From: Paramoeba atlantica
Taxonomy: Eukaryota; Discosea
Assembly (NCBI GenBank): GCA_977017575.1
Contig: CDRNVI010000056.1
Location: forward strand, 1 to 64,000
Length of the DNA: 64,000 bases
Direction of reading: 5' to 3'
Of the stretch, positions 42,653 through 52,553 are shown one piece after another. The position numbers and the translations under genes were made by a program. Position 1 is the first letter of the stretch. Every line of letters starts with the position of its first letter. The notes below the pieces were generated by a model. The model was given only the letters and a program-made list of their open reading frames with translations. It ran no database searches and was not told the origin of the DNA.

Positions 42653-42968
42653 CACCCCCGCCAAAAAGTATTGTCCACAAAAATGGCCGACACAAAAAGT
42701 ATTGTATTTATTAGTATCGACCATTTTTTTGAGTTTTGACCAGAATTTTAGTTTTTTTCTCGAACTTTCCAGAAATTTACATAATGAGTTCTGATATACG
42801 CGGCCACTTGATCGTGATATACGTTTACAAGGATCCCATATGATAATGTCCAACTTTTTGGAGGCCAGTGGCAATTCGTGGAAATCGAGAAAAAATATTG
42901 TATTTATTAGTATCGACCAAATATTCGTGGTCGATACTAATAAATTACAATACTTTTTGGCGGGGGTG
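42653..42968. mobile_element. Short TA-flanked MITE, 316 bp
   Basis: It begins CACCCCCGCCAAAAAGTATTG and ends with the exact complement; TA flanks both ends (42651-42652 and 42969-42970). Inside the right half TTATTAGTATCGACC faces its perfect complement across ten bases, and the same 15-mer also occurs near the left end. Confidence 0.75.
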
Positions 42969-42970
42969 TA

Positions 42971-44029
42971 TACTACTTGTCCGATGCCCATCTACATACG
43001 CCCGTGTTTATGTAAGGAGGTACCTTGCATAGTGTACTGTCTGTCTGTCTCGTCTATATGAGACCTCTACAAACAGTCAAACGCAATAAAATCTTCGGCG
43101 CAGAGCTCGATCTTGGGCCGATTCAGTCATATACTTTCTCTGAATAGGAAGAATACACCATACATTTTCGCTGAAAGATCCCTTCCTAAGCACAAGCGTT
43201 TCTGCGAAGAGAAACTGCGAGCGCGGACGCTCGCCCAAGGGGCCCTTGACGCCGCTGGTTAGCGGCATCTTTTAAGAATGATGCAGATCCCTGACGATGT
43301 TCATTTCCTTAGAGCACAATTTCGAAGAAGTACTATCAGCATTCTTGAAATCACACAAGACGTAATAAAAGTAACAGGATAGATCTCCAAATTTAAGTGG
43401 ATCCTCAACGTTCCCAGACTGCACTTTCTTCGCACCTGTCTCATTGTGGTCAAGCTTAATTGGCTTGGTCCATCAACCACCCGCTGATTAACAGCGTCGC
43501 GCAGTTCGTTGCTAATACGGTGCGCTGCTCGTTGCCGAGACATTGGAGTAATATCTGATATTTGACTTATCTGCGGTCATATCAGGATAGTAACTTCATT
43601 AATGAACAGTTTAAATAACTAACAGTTATGACTTTCATTTAATGTATACGAGCATGGGAAAAAATGTGGGGAATAGTAAGAAGTTCTATAAAAGGTACGA
43701 AGGTCCTTACATAGGTCCCAGAGGCACAATAACATCGTATTCTGCACAATAAAGCAGAACCTCTGTATTAGTAGCGAAAAAATCCCCCTGTATCACTTAG
43801 AACACAATTACACTGGTAGAATCATTAATATTTCAAAACTTCAATAGGGCATAAACGGGCACCACGAACGATTATTTCAGTGATATGTAGCCGAAATGAT
43901 CGATACACTCAAAGCTACGGAATGAATAAGAAAGCTTTGATGAGTGTTCGTAAGACGATATGGAAACGTTCGTAACATCAATAATCTAGATTTGATAAAC
44001 CGATATAACGCTTTCTATTACTTTTTTCG
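42971..44029. other. Region with a possible transposase remnant
   Basis: On the - strand 43301..43543 has HRISNELRDAVNQRVVDG and CSLGTLRIHLN, and 43077..43268 has SQFLFAETLVLRKGSFSENV; together they faintly recall the N-terminal half of a Tc1-like transposase, but no catalytic block is visible. The remainder is AT-rich. Confidence 0.25.
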
Positions 44030-45013
44030 ATGAAATATCTTCGGCTTTGTGTGCTGCCCTTAAGCGTTCTTTTATTTGCTCAACATCAGTGTATTGTCGC
44101 ACTGGACGAGTCCCGGCAGGCACCTCCGCAGAAAAGACGAAAATTTGGTAGCAAAGTCAGCTCCGTGACATTGTCTGAAATCGACATGATGCGTCGCCTT
44201 GTGCAGCATCTCACGGATTCCCCTGCATCATGGAAGAAGCGATCCTCTGCCTGTGCTTGGAAAGGCGTCAAGTGCAATTCTGAATCACGGGTCACACATC
44301 TCCATTGGGGACGCTTCGATCTCTCTGGGAACATCACGTGGAGTTACTTACCTCCGAATGTAGCGGAAGTTAACGCGGAATCTTCAACCAAAACGGTGCT
44401 AACAGGAGAGTTACACTCCGCAGACTTGACGACCCCATTGAGTCAGTTTGATGTGTTAGAGCACAAGCATCATGGAGTGTTCGATTTTACGTTACTTCCC
44501 GCACAGCTGAGAAAGCTTTACGTATCGTCGAATCGTCTGGTAGGTTCCGCTGATCTTACGCAGTTGCCCCAAAATATGTTCCACGTTTATGCATCGAACA
44601 ATCTTTTTGAAGGCCCTCTTGCTCTACATGCACTCCCTCCTAGCATGGAAGTACTTTACTTGGGTGGCAATCATTTGACGGGCACACTTGATCTTGATCA
44701 TCTCCCGCAATCAATGCGCATTCTTTCCTTGGAAAATAGTCATTTTATAGGTACGCTAAATGTTTCCTCAATTCAACACTTATGTACTCTTGACGTTTCG
44801 CACAATCAGCTTAGTGGCGTCGTAGATTTGACCACAAGCGGTTTAGACCGCACTATTATTGACCTTCGTGGAAACCTCTTTCACGCCCTGATCTACCACA
44901 GATTTGTCTCCAGAAAAGGCTTTCATCGTAGTGACAAAAATATGACGAGATATACTCCCAAAAAATACGCTGAGCTGCTCTCTAAGGTCGCTCGCGGAAC
45001 TGTTAAAGATTAA
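44030..45013 (+). CDS. LRR family protein 8, with signal peptide
   Basis: 327 residues, the longest and most divergent intact member. The first about 24 residues (MKYLRLCVLPLSVLLFAQH) form a clear signal peptide, so this protein should enter the secretory pathway. The cap differs: LSEIDMMRRLVQHLTDSPAS then CAWKGVKCNSESR. Repeats include LPPSMEVLYLGGNHLTGTLD and LPQSMRILSLENSHFIGTLN. The C-terminal 50 residues are basic and lack the usual cap, and no GPI-like or membrane tail is seen. It may be secreted or held at the surface by a partner. Confidence 0.82.
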   Translation: MKYLRLCVLPLSVLLFAQHQCIVALDESRQAPPQKRRKFGSKVSSVTLSEIDMMRRLVQHLTDSPASWKKRSSACAWKGVKCNSESRVTHLHWGRFDLSGNITWSYLPPNVAEVNAESSTKTVLTGELHSADLTTPLSQFDVLEHKHHGVFDFTLLPAQLRKLYVSSNRLVGSADLTQLPQNMFHVYASNNLFEGPLALHALPPSMEVLYLGGNHLTGTLDLDHLPQSMRILSLENSHFIGTLNVSSIQHLCTLDVSHNQLSGVVDLTTSGLDRTIIDLRGNLFHALIYHRFVSRKGFHRSDKNMTRYTPKKYAELLSKVARGTVKD

Positions 45014-46266
45014 AGACTCTTAAAGGTCAAAAACAAAGCCACTGGTGCATTGATGTGATGAACATCCTATCCTTTATTTTTTTTCTGGAAACTGAGTACT
45101 CCTGGTGGTTAAAACAAGTGCTCTATTGTTTTCCAAAATTGGCCAAGCTTTACCATTTTTAGACCTCTTTCTTTGATTTACCTCTGCCGTTCTGAAATAT
45201 CTACCCAATAGTGTACAGCGGTGACACCAATTTCGGGGGGGGCTAAAATTTGTGTCGTGTGAGCCTTCGACCTAATTCCTTCGGCATTCAACAGATCTCG
45301 AAATTTTATGCTGTTTTACGGTATGAAAATGATCCGTGGCGCAGTGTCTCCGTGATGGTCGTAAACCACCATTCCCTTTTCCGCTGGTGCCTCCCACGCT
45401 AATACTTTCGTTTTTCAAATTACCGTATACCCGCCCCAGTAATAGAATCGATTTTGGACCGAAACGGCCAAATCCTTGTTCCTGGGGGATATGCTTTTTT
45501 GATGGTAAAAGACCGTTTTTGTTCATGGGTGCGTTGATTTTCTGCCCAGACAACCCCGCAACTACACCAATCGCTCCCGCGCAACTACCCTCATCCCGCC
45601 CAGCCACTCCCACCAAGCCAAACACCCCCTCCTCCCTCCAACCATCCTCCCGAGCCAAATCTCTGTTACTGGGGGTCAGCCCAAAAATAGTCAAATCTCT
45701 GTTACTGGGAGGGGTCTATTGCTAGGGGGGTGTACGGCAACGTTTCTGTCCACTCGGATGCGGGCAAACTCATATTGCTCGGAGTGTTTTTGGGCAGATC
45801 CGTACAAAACAGATTTGCGGAGTCCGCCGAAAGAAATAACAGTAAGGCCTGGGTCAGATGGCTGCGTAAGGAAATGTAAGGCTCGAACTTTCCCATCTTT
45901 ATCCGACAGGCTCCTTAAGATTACAAGATTCAGGATCCTTAAAAATTAATTCTGTATGTGCTCACCGTACTTTACATGTGAGGGTCTGCGGGTATGATCT
46001 CGCATCATGTCGCGTGATCTCGTACGATCTCATGTGATATCGAGTGACCTCACGTGATCACGCGTGATCATAACTGATCTTGTTTTGCCATAGCAGTTTT
46101 GACACAGTAAGTGAAAAAACAGTAAAACATAGTGTGAGTTTTCTCTTGCATAACGTTTGTATAAAATCATATACGTTTTATCCAGTTTTTGATTATCATT
46201 ATTATTATTATTGGTTTTCATTCGATTATCTTGCTTTTGTTCAATGGAAGTGGGACGGATTATAAG
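45014..46266. other. Gene-free region with a dispersed repeat and a TGATCTCG cluster
   Basis: A weak Tc1-like end remnant (CCAAAATTGGCC, TTTTTAGACC) lies at about 45110-45190. About 45490-45665 matches 46580-46750 (GTGCGTTGATTTTCTG, CAACTACCCTCA, CCGCC runs), a dispersed non-coding repeat in direct orientation. At 45985-46080 TGATCTCG, TGATATCG and TGATCACG units recur about nine times. Confidence 0.45.
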
Positions 46267-46521
46267 ATGAAGTTGGTCAAGTCCGCCGTTCAAATAGTTT
46301 CGGCTGCATGCTATGGGTTATTAGCTACAGATCCTAAGTATGATTTTGATCCGTCTATGAATTTAAACCTAAAAAATGTAAAGAAATCTGAATGCTTATG
46401 TAGCAAAGGATGCGGTATTGTCCCCGATGTTAAACCATATCGCGAACATCTTACATCATTGATTCACCATGTTCCATGCGATCCCAAAAAGCCCCGAAAC
46501 TCTACAAAGAAGCTGGAGTGA
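46267..46521 (+). CDS. Small Cys/His ORF
   Basis: 84 codons from ATG. The middle contains KKSECLCSKGCG and YREHLTSLIHHVPC, a Cys-Cys...His-His-Cys spacing that could bind zinc as in BED-like fingers of hAT elements. There is no further support; it lies between two copies of the 45490 repeat and could be a transposon scrap. Confidence 0.25.
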   Translation: MKLVKSAVQIVSAACYGLLATDPKYDFDPSMNLNLKNVKKSECLCSKGCGIVPDVKPYREHLTSLIHHVPCDPKKPRNSTKKLE

Positions 46522-48096
46522 TGCTTTTTTGAATTAATTTTGGTTATAGTTTTGTGACGGTGTTGCAATTAATTTTTTTCGCTACTGGGGGTGTATGCTT
46601 TTTGTGTGGGCAAAGGCCTCTTTTACTCATGAGTGCGTTGATTTTCTGTCCAGCCCACCCTACGCTCAACTACCCTCACCCCGCCGTGTCACTCCCCTAC
46701 CCGCCCTAATGCCCCCTCCCCCCGTCCAACCGCTCTCCCGAACGAAATCAGTTCCCGAGAGATCTCTCGTGATCTTACGTGATCTCGTTTGGACCTCACC
46801 CGCAACCCCTCATGTATATCATAGCACTACGAATATGTCACCATGTACATGTACTGTGACCCCCCCTTTAATAGAGACCCTCCCTCATCAACCCTCTTTA
46901 ATAGAGGCTAAATTTGGGGGATTAAATAAATTTTGGGGACGCACTTCCCCCTCCACGTACTTCCCCCCCCCCATTAATTTCTATAAACTTAAAAGTTCAT
47001 TGAATCATTGAAAAAGAATTCATAAATTATTTGTAGTAACGTATTTATAATAACGCTAAAAAAGGTACTGTACTAATATTAAAACATACATGTACATTAT
47101 GTATGTAGCATAAAATATGCTGTGCAATCAATTTACTTTCATACTTTAAGCACAAAAAATAAAGAAAATAGCATACTCAAAGAGGATTTTGTGACTAAAG
47201 AATTTTCGGTGAAAGTGAAGCATTATTTCACATAAAAAATATTTTTTTTTGTTAATTTTTTATGTGTTCTAAGTGTTGCCTTATCATATAAGGCCATTAT
47301 CATATGGCCTTATCATGTAATCGCATTATCATATGGCCATTATCATATAATCGGCTGAAGTTCGGCGCAGAAATTGTGAAAAGTAAGCTAAAGAGAGGAA
47401 AACATGAAGATTATGCCCTCCGTCGCCTGTTTTAGCACCTCAAATGATATTACGAGAACGTAGAAATCGTTCTAGAACAAGGGCAAGAGAGTTATTTTTT
47501 TCTTTTTTGCCAAAATGGGGCGATAATAGATGTTTTAAAAAAAGTGTGAAATAATGCTTCACTTTGACCGAATTTTCTTCACTATTTTTGACAAAGTACT
47601 TTTCTTCGCCACGTCAATGAGGAATATGTAGGTATTTCCAGGTTTTGCCTTGCGTAGGTTTCAACCCTCTAATCTGTTTTTAAAAAAGCTCCACACACTA
47701 ATTAACCCAGGCTAAAGTGGGTCCATGGATTGACGAGCATCTTATCTCGAAGTGGAAAGTGTGAAATATATAAAAAAAATCCTATCTCTTATTTTTTATA
47801 ACATTGTCTTGAAAACAATTGCTCTGAAATGCATTCTTATTTTCCGAAAATGGTCAAAGCTGTACATTTTGTAGAACCCTTTCTTAGGTTTACCGATACC
47901 CCCCTGAAATATCTTGCCCCGTCTACCAAAGTACCCCCAATAGTAAACATACCTTGGACTTCAATTTTTCCTCTCAACAGCTAGACACGACATTGCATAA
48001 ACTTAGTTCATTAGATTACGTAGTTTAAGTACATGATGTAGTTAATGCAACTTGGGTTATAACGCTATGGGTTACCCCTATTTTGCTTTTTCATCA
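46522..48096. other. Gene-free region
   Basis: It contains the second copy of the 45490 repeat (46580-46750), a cluster of TTATCATATGGCC-type units in about five copies at 47280-47355, and a weak Tc1-like end remnant at about 47830-47900. No ORF of interest was found. Confidence 0.45.
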
Positions 48097-48218
48097 CTTC
48101 GTTAAACGCGGTGGTTGTTTTAAACTTAAAAGTCACTTATGCTGCGCGCTGCGCGTCGAAGAAGATCTACCTGAAGAAGAACTACCTCGCCGAAAAATAC
48201 CTCCGCGTTTAACGAAGC
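48097..48218. repeat. Palindromic repeat family (CGTTAAACGCGG), copy 1
   Basis: CTTCGTTAAACGCGG begins it and CCGCGTTTAACGAAG ends it. Inside is a CTGCGCGCTGCGCG segment, plus about 35 extra bases compared with the other two copies; the core is in the opposite orientation to them. Confidence 0.6.
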
Positions 48219-48365
48219 GACTAAAAAAGAAAATCGCCGAAAGATCATGGATACAATATGTTGTTGGGGGGGGGGGGTGAATATGCCCGATTTTTGATGC
48301 CAAAAGTCCGAAATTGATGATTTTGAATCCTTACCAGTAGGGGTAGGACCACCTTGACACGTTAC

Positions 48366-48460
48366 TCTATGAGAGCTCTCGAATGCGGTGCTATTTTCCA
48401 AAATGGGACGAGTTTTACAAATTTTGACGCCCCCTATATTTTCGTACCATCCCTTCTATG
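48366..48460 (+). repeat. Solo Tc1-like inverted-repeat end upstream of LRR gene 9
   Basis: GAGAGCTCTCGAATGCGG, TTTTCCAAAATGGGAC and ACGCCCCCTATATTTTCG follow in the order of the right end of E1-E4. No left partner is visible. It ends about 70 bases before the LRR ATG. Confidence 0.6.
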
Positions 48461-48749
48461 CCTGATAGTCTTGAGATACTATCTTGAGATACAAACGAAA
48501 TACGATTCCTTTCATCACTGCTCTTCATCCTATGCTTGCCGTCGGGTTCGTATTTCATGACCCCTCCTCAACCTCGGGTGCCGCAAAGGTGAGCAGAGCC
48601 AATCTTCCCCAGGAGTTTACCCTTTCTCATTTTGTTCAACACGTGAATGCAAAGAAACCCTCGTGGAGCGCCGAGACCCCCGCGTGTGAGTGGTCCGGGA
48701 TACAATGGTGAGTATGTAGTTAGTATCTGTAGGTACGTGTGAGTTTCTG

Positions 48750-49590
48750 TAAATTTCTGTGAGTCGAACATTTCAACATTCTGAACGATAAGGCAAGAAC
48801 CAAATGCATAGAATAGAGTACAGTTCAGATCTTTGTTCCAATGTTTAAAGGCTGTCCATCGGCCTACACCATTTGAACTACTGAAAAGGTGCTCTACCCT
48901 CGACCGGTAATGGGCAACCATCTCATTGAATTCGAGTTTTTTGTCAGCTTGATCTTCGTAATCTTGCTCTGTTTGACCAAGAAGCCTCTTTAATGGCCAT
49001 ATTTGGGTCTTAGTAAAAGGACGGATCACTTCTGAGCACCCTTTGAATCCGCCGTCGGCGAGGCACCTTATTTTATGAATTTTAAGAATATCTGTGATTT
49101 TCGTGTGCTCAAGAATGTTGTTGTCAGGAGTGGAACCGGTATACAGATTTTCGGGGAAGAAACACACATATCCTGAGAATGTGCACCCCACTGCGGCTTT
49201 CACGACATGATCTGCATATTTGGGCTGAAAACACCTATCCGCGGATCTCACATAAATTGGAACGGTGTCAAGGGCGAGAAGAATATCCTTAGAAAAAAAG
49301 TCATCCGTTGTATTCGCTTCATGTAAGAGAATATCGTCTCGAAAAACTAACCAATTGCCTTGTAGCTCACGGTACAACGTTTCAAAAAATTCAGGAATTT
49401 TTGCCCTGCAAGTGCTTTCAGACCAACCGCGTCCAAATTTTGCGGTTAAGTGGTCTGCAACAGTGTCATAGTGCCCCCCTGTGCGGAGAAACAAAAATGA
49501 GGCAAAAATTAACTCTTCATCGTAACCAATTTTTCGCAAGTAGTCGTATGTAGCGTGTGTAAGTCCACACGGAGAGAGTTCTGAAGGCAT
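48750..49590 (-). CDS. Transposon ORF2: DDE transposase, C-terminally truncated (copy 2)
   Basis: Open from MPSELSPCGLTHATYDYLRK through a helix-turn-helix region (about residues 36-66, TGGHYDTVADHL...WSESTCRAK) and the catalytic residues D108 (ALDTVP), D179 (LADGGF) and E233 (YRSRVEHLF). After NVEMF the 490-bp deletion joins it to terminal-repeat sequence, so about 70 native residues are lost; the frame then runs out of the element into the LRR gene antisense and stops at 48568. The catalytic triad is intact, but loss of the tail may affect function. IS5/Harbinger-like by its D-x-G-F and R-x-x-V-E-x-x-F blocks. Confidence 0.75.
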
Positions 49591-49771
49591 AAAAAAAGAG
49601 AAACAATGGCAGAAAAGCTATAAATAATACTATGCAGTTGTACCAATTACAATGAACTGTAATTTAAGCTTTATACGCGCAAAATTAATTTGTATCAAAA
49701 TATTTATAAGTGAGCAACCATAAATATCGAAACTTACTTCGTATCCCCTTGTTCCTTTAAACCAACCTTTT

Positions 49772-50563
49772 TTAGAGAGTAATCACTTCAACTTCAGTTT
49801 CAATGTTCAAATTAGCTCTCTTTCTGCTCTTCTGAACATGCAGCAACTTGAAATCTCCATCTTTGGCTTTCGGCAACAAGATTTTCAACGAGCACAGAAC
49901 GGAGAAAAGGTCATCCGGCGTTTCTGCGCCGCTGAAAATGGCATCCTTAGCCAAATACAAACGATCACGACGGATTGTATATCCTTCAAGCAGGTCTCCA
50001 ATCTGATCATGGATCATAGCAATTCGTTCTTCCCTTTGCTCCTTAACACTCTTGGCAGCAGTTCCCTTGTAGGTTGTCCAAATGCGGCGCATCGTCTTTG
50101 ATAGAACGGGGACGTCTGCAGAGGGAAGCTCACGACGGAAATATTCGGATACGGAAGTTGCCGCACGGCGATACACTTTCGACTTTCCCACAGTAAAGCT
50201 TCGCTGTATAATGCAAAGTACTTGGGCCACAAGTGCGAATGTCAACTTCCGTTGGCATACTGTCCACCCTTCGTAGACACAGCATGCTTCCTGGACTCTC
50301 TTTTGGTCCAACCCACGCTTGGCACACTTTGCCACAACTTCAGGACCTAAGGTTTGATGATCTTGCGGCTTATTGCAAGAGGGGCAAATGTTGCAGCCAA
50401 CAGGCACGCAAAACTCGGAGCAATGGCCGCACATTTCAAGTGAGGTGCATTCCTCATTAGTGTGCTCGTTGCCGCAATCAAGGCAAGAGGAAGGAGTCCG
50501 AGCACGGAACTGAGTAACCTTATCGCAGTGAAAACAGTGCAAACGCACATAAAGTTCAGCCAT
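49772..50563 (-). CDS. Transposon ORF1: zinc-ribbon accessory protein (copy 2)
   Basis: 263 residues, the same protein as at 4552 with a handful of substitutions (for example YRRAAT for YRHAAT) and a local change EERIAMIHD for EERRMIHD that adds one residue. All eight Cx2C cysteines are kept. Conservation of the frame in both copies supports a real function in transposition. Confidence 0.78.
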   Translation of the reverse strand: MAELYVRLHCFHCDKVTQFRARTPSSCLDCGNEHTNEECTSLEMCGHCSEFCVPVGCNICPSCNKPQDHQTLGPEVVAKCAKRGLDQKRVQEACCVYEGWTVCQRKLTFALVAQVLCIIQRSFTVGKSKVYRRAATSVSEYFRRELPSADVPVLSKTMRRIWTTYKGTAAKSVKEQREERIAMIHDQIGDLLEGYTIRRDRLYLAKDAIFSGAETPDDLFSVLCSLKILLPKAKDGDFKLLHVQKSRKRANLNIETEVEVITL

Positions 50564-51659
50564 CACTTATGATTAAGAAAAACTTCAAGAAAAACGTTTA
50601 GCAGAAGATAAACTCTATTCCTATACTAAATGACTTTAGAACACAAGGTCTACAACACTGAGTATAAATCTGCTTTACCATTTTTATTTCTGTCAAAAAA
50701 ATCGAAAAACAAAAACCGAAAGTCACAAAGGAATAGCAAAAAGTTTGAGTACCTGTAGATTTCTGTGAATCGCTGTGAGTCGCTGTGAGTATTTTTTTGC
50801 GACGAAAAATGGCGATCTAGAGACTCACCAATGCAACGCGCAAGGCGAGGTTGAAATCATCGACTGGAACGGAGAATCGTATCACACCGGAGAGCTCGAC
50901 TTCTCGTCACTCCCCGACTCCCTCTGTACAGTGATATTGGAAACGTGTGCGTTCAGCGGCCCCGTGGCGCTGGATCACTTACCCCGTAAATTGATATTCC
51001 TCTATGTAAGTAATAATGATTTTACCGGAACACTCGACTTGGGTTCCCTGCCGTTGTTTATCGAGAGTTTGTATCTCTACCGCAATGCCTTCTCCGGAGA
51101 GATTTCTTTGGTAGCGCTGCCGGCTCACCTTGTCGTGCTCGATTTAGATAACAACAGACTCTCCGGGGGCATTGATTTCACGCTGCTTCCGAACAGGACC
51201 GCGTCCTTGATTTTATCTCGGAACCGATTTACCGGATGTGTGTGTTTAGAAAAGCTCCCTGGAAGTATAAAGCAGCTGTTGTTGCAGCACAATCAATTTT
51301 CAGGTGAACCGAGATTGGGGAAGCTTGCCGATGGACTGGAAGTGCTGCGCTTAAATAATAATCAATTTTCCGGTCATGTGGCGTTTCCACAGCTTCCAGG
51401 ATCGCTACACGGGCTTTACTTGGAGTGGAACAAAGATTTGGAGGGTGAGTTGATAAAGTCAAATTTTCCCGCGCATTTACTAAATAAGATTGATGTCACA
51501 GGTACCCGTATTTCAATAATAGAATAGTACTACAATCCAGACAGCAGAGTTCTGTGGCAATGTCATTTATAGAAATTAATGAGAAGAGGAGGATGAATTC
51601 CTGTGTACTAGTACCCACAATAGTCTTATCTTTTAGTCTTATCTTTTACCCACAGTACG

Positions 51660-52188
51660 TGAATTTAAGGTGCCGCATAATGAAGTGACCGGGGGTAGTA
51701 CTGTGGCGCATGCTGCCGTCTGACCTTACACATTTTATTATTGAAGTCAATAAATTTTTGTTCGAAGGCGAATTAAGTTCGAGGCAAATCAGTTATCAAA
51801 TACATTAGAGCTCGCTTTGGATGACAACGATTTCGAGGATAGTGTAGATCTGACTAGCTTAGGGCAGAATATGGGCTCCTTTCTGATTTCGCGGAACAGC
51901 TTCTCGGGGGAGATTAATCTCAGCTGTCTTCCGGCCTTTATTACTACGGTTGGTTTGTCGCGCAACGCATTCACCGGAACACTCGAATTGAATCGTCTAC
52001 CTCCGAGTATTGAATTTCTGAACTGCTCACACAACAATTTTTCAGGGATGGTGCAGTTGGACAGCCTACCAAAGAAATTAATGGAATTAAATCTTGTGAA
52101 CAACAGAGAACTGTATGTCAACATCAAGTATCGCGCTCAACAGCACACAACGACTGTCATTCGACTGCGGGGTACAAAAGGTGCATGA
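51660..52188 (+). pseudogene. LRR family gene 10, decayed
   Basis: Pieces in three frames read VPHNEVTGG, MLPSDLTHFIIEVNKFLFEG, then ANQLSNTLELALDDNDFEDS and an open stretch with LGQNMGSFLISRNSFSGEIN and LPPSIEFLNCSHNNFSGMVQ. The order matches the middle and end of gene 6. The N-terminal cap is missing and at least two frameshifts are present; the C-terminal cap has drifted. Confidence 0.7.
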
Positions 52189-52553
52189 CTTTTGAAATTG
52201 ATATAAACTTCACTTCATGTTTTTCGTTTACTTCTCTTTCGTGATTTATTTCATCCTTTTCGTTGTTTATACATTGTATTCTCTTTTTGTAGCAGTCTTG
52301 TAGTAATTTGTAGTAATTTCCCACAAATTGAGTCCAAGGTGTGCAAGGGAATTGTGACAAGACTCTGCGCTACGGGAACGAGATCTATCGAGCGCAAAAA
52401 AAAATACACGATGTGATATGCAGGGGTGAAAATCCCATGGTGGGACCCCTGTATCTTACATGACTCAATTTTGCGACGCAAATCCTTTTAAGCACTATTC
52501 TTTCAAAAACGTCGTTTTTTTCATGCGAATTCAGATTTCATAAAGATTACTCG
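52189..52553. other. Intergenic region
   Basis: AT-rich. At about 52430-52465 a short piece GATATGCAGGGGTGAAAAT...ACCCCTGTATC resembles the extreme tips of the Tc1-like ends facing each other, possibly an internal-deletion scar. The 80 bases before the next ATG are pyrimidine-rich. Confidence 0.35.

Larger units (their letters stand above)
48708..50828 (-). mobile_element. Two-gene DDE transposon, copy 2 (2,121 bp, internally deleted)
   Basis: Same ends as copy 1 in the opposite orientation, with CAATG on both sides (48703-48707 and 50829-50833), which is CATTG in the element's own direction. Compared with copy 1 it lacks about 490 bp running from the 3' part of ORF2 into the right subterminal repeats; the junction has one shared C. 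On the other hand it keeps 11 bases in ORF2 that copy 1 lost. The few substitutions between the copies point to recent activity. Confidence 0.88.
48532..51527 (+). pseudogene. LRR family gene 9, split by the two-gene transposon
   Basis: The first part (48532..48707) encodes RANLPQEFTLSHFVQHV and PSWSAETPACEWSGIQ. The second (from 50834) continues C-N-A-Q-GEVEIIDWNGESYHTG and runs through about eight repeats (LPRKLIFLYVSNNDFTGTLD, LPNRTASLILSRNRFTGCVC) to the C-terminal cap KDLEGELIKS and TGTRISIIE. Removing the element and one CAATG gives an uninterrupted frame of 290 codons including the stop, and rebuilds the conserved C-E-W-x-G-x-x-C cap. So the gene was intact immediately before the insertion. 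The C-terminal part still has an open frame but lacks its own natural start. Confidence 0.85.

Noticed and set aside
47640-47700. A tRNA gene suggested by GTAGGTTTCAACCC
   Set aside because: No matching acceptor stem or A box is visible at the right distance; I found no convincing tRNA or rRNA gene in the window.
48708-50828. The transposon as a self-splicing-out or introner-like intron, because its tip GTGAGT is a perfect 5' splice site next to the LRR exon
   Set aside because: Using the AGs near the other tip would join exon 1 to a TGA at once, and the remaining bases do not keep the frame; copy 1 is not in a gene. The splice-like tip is probably coincidental.
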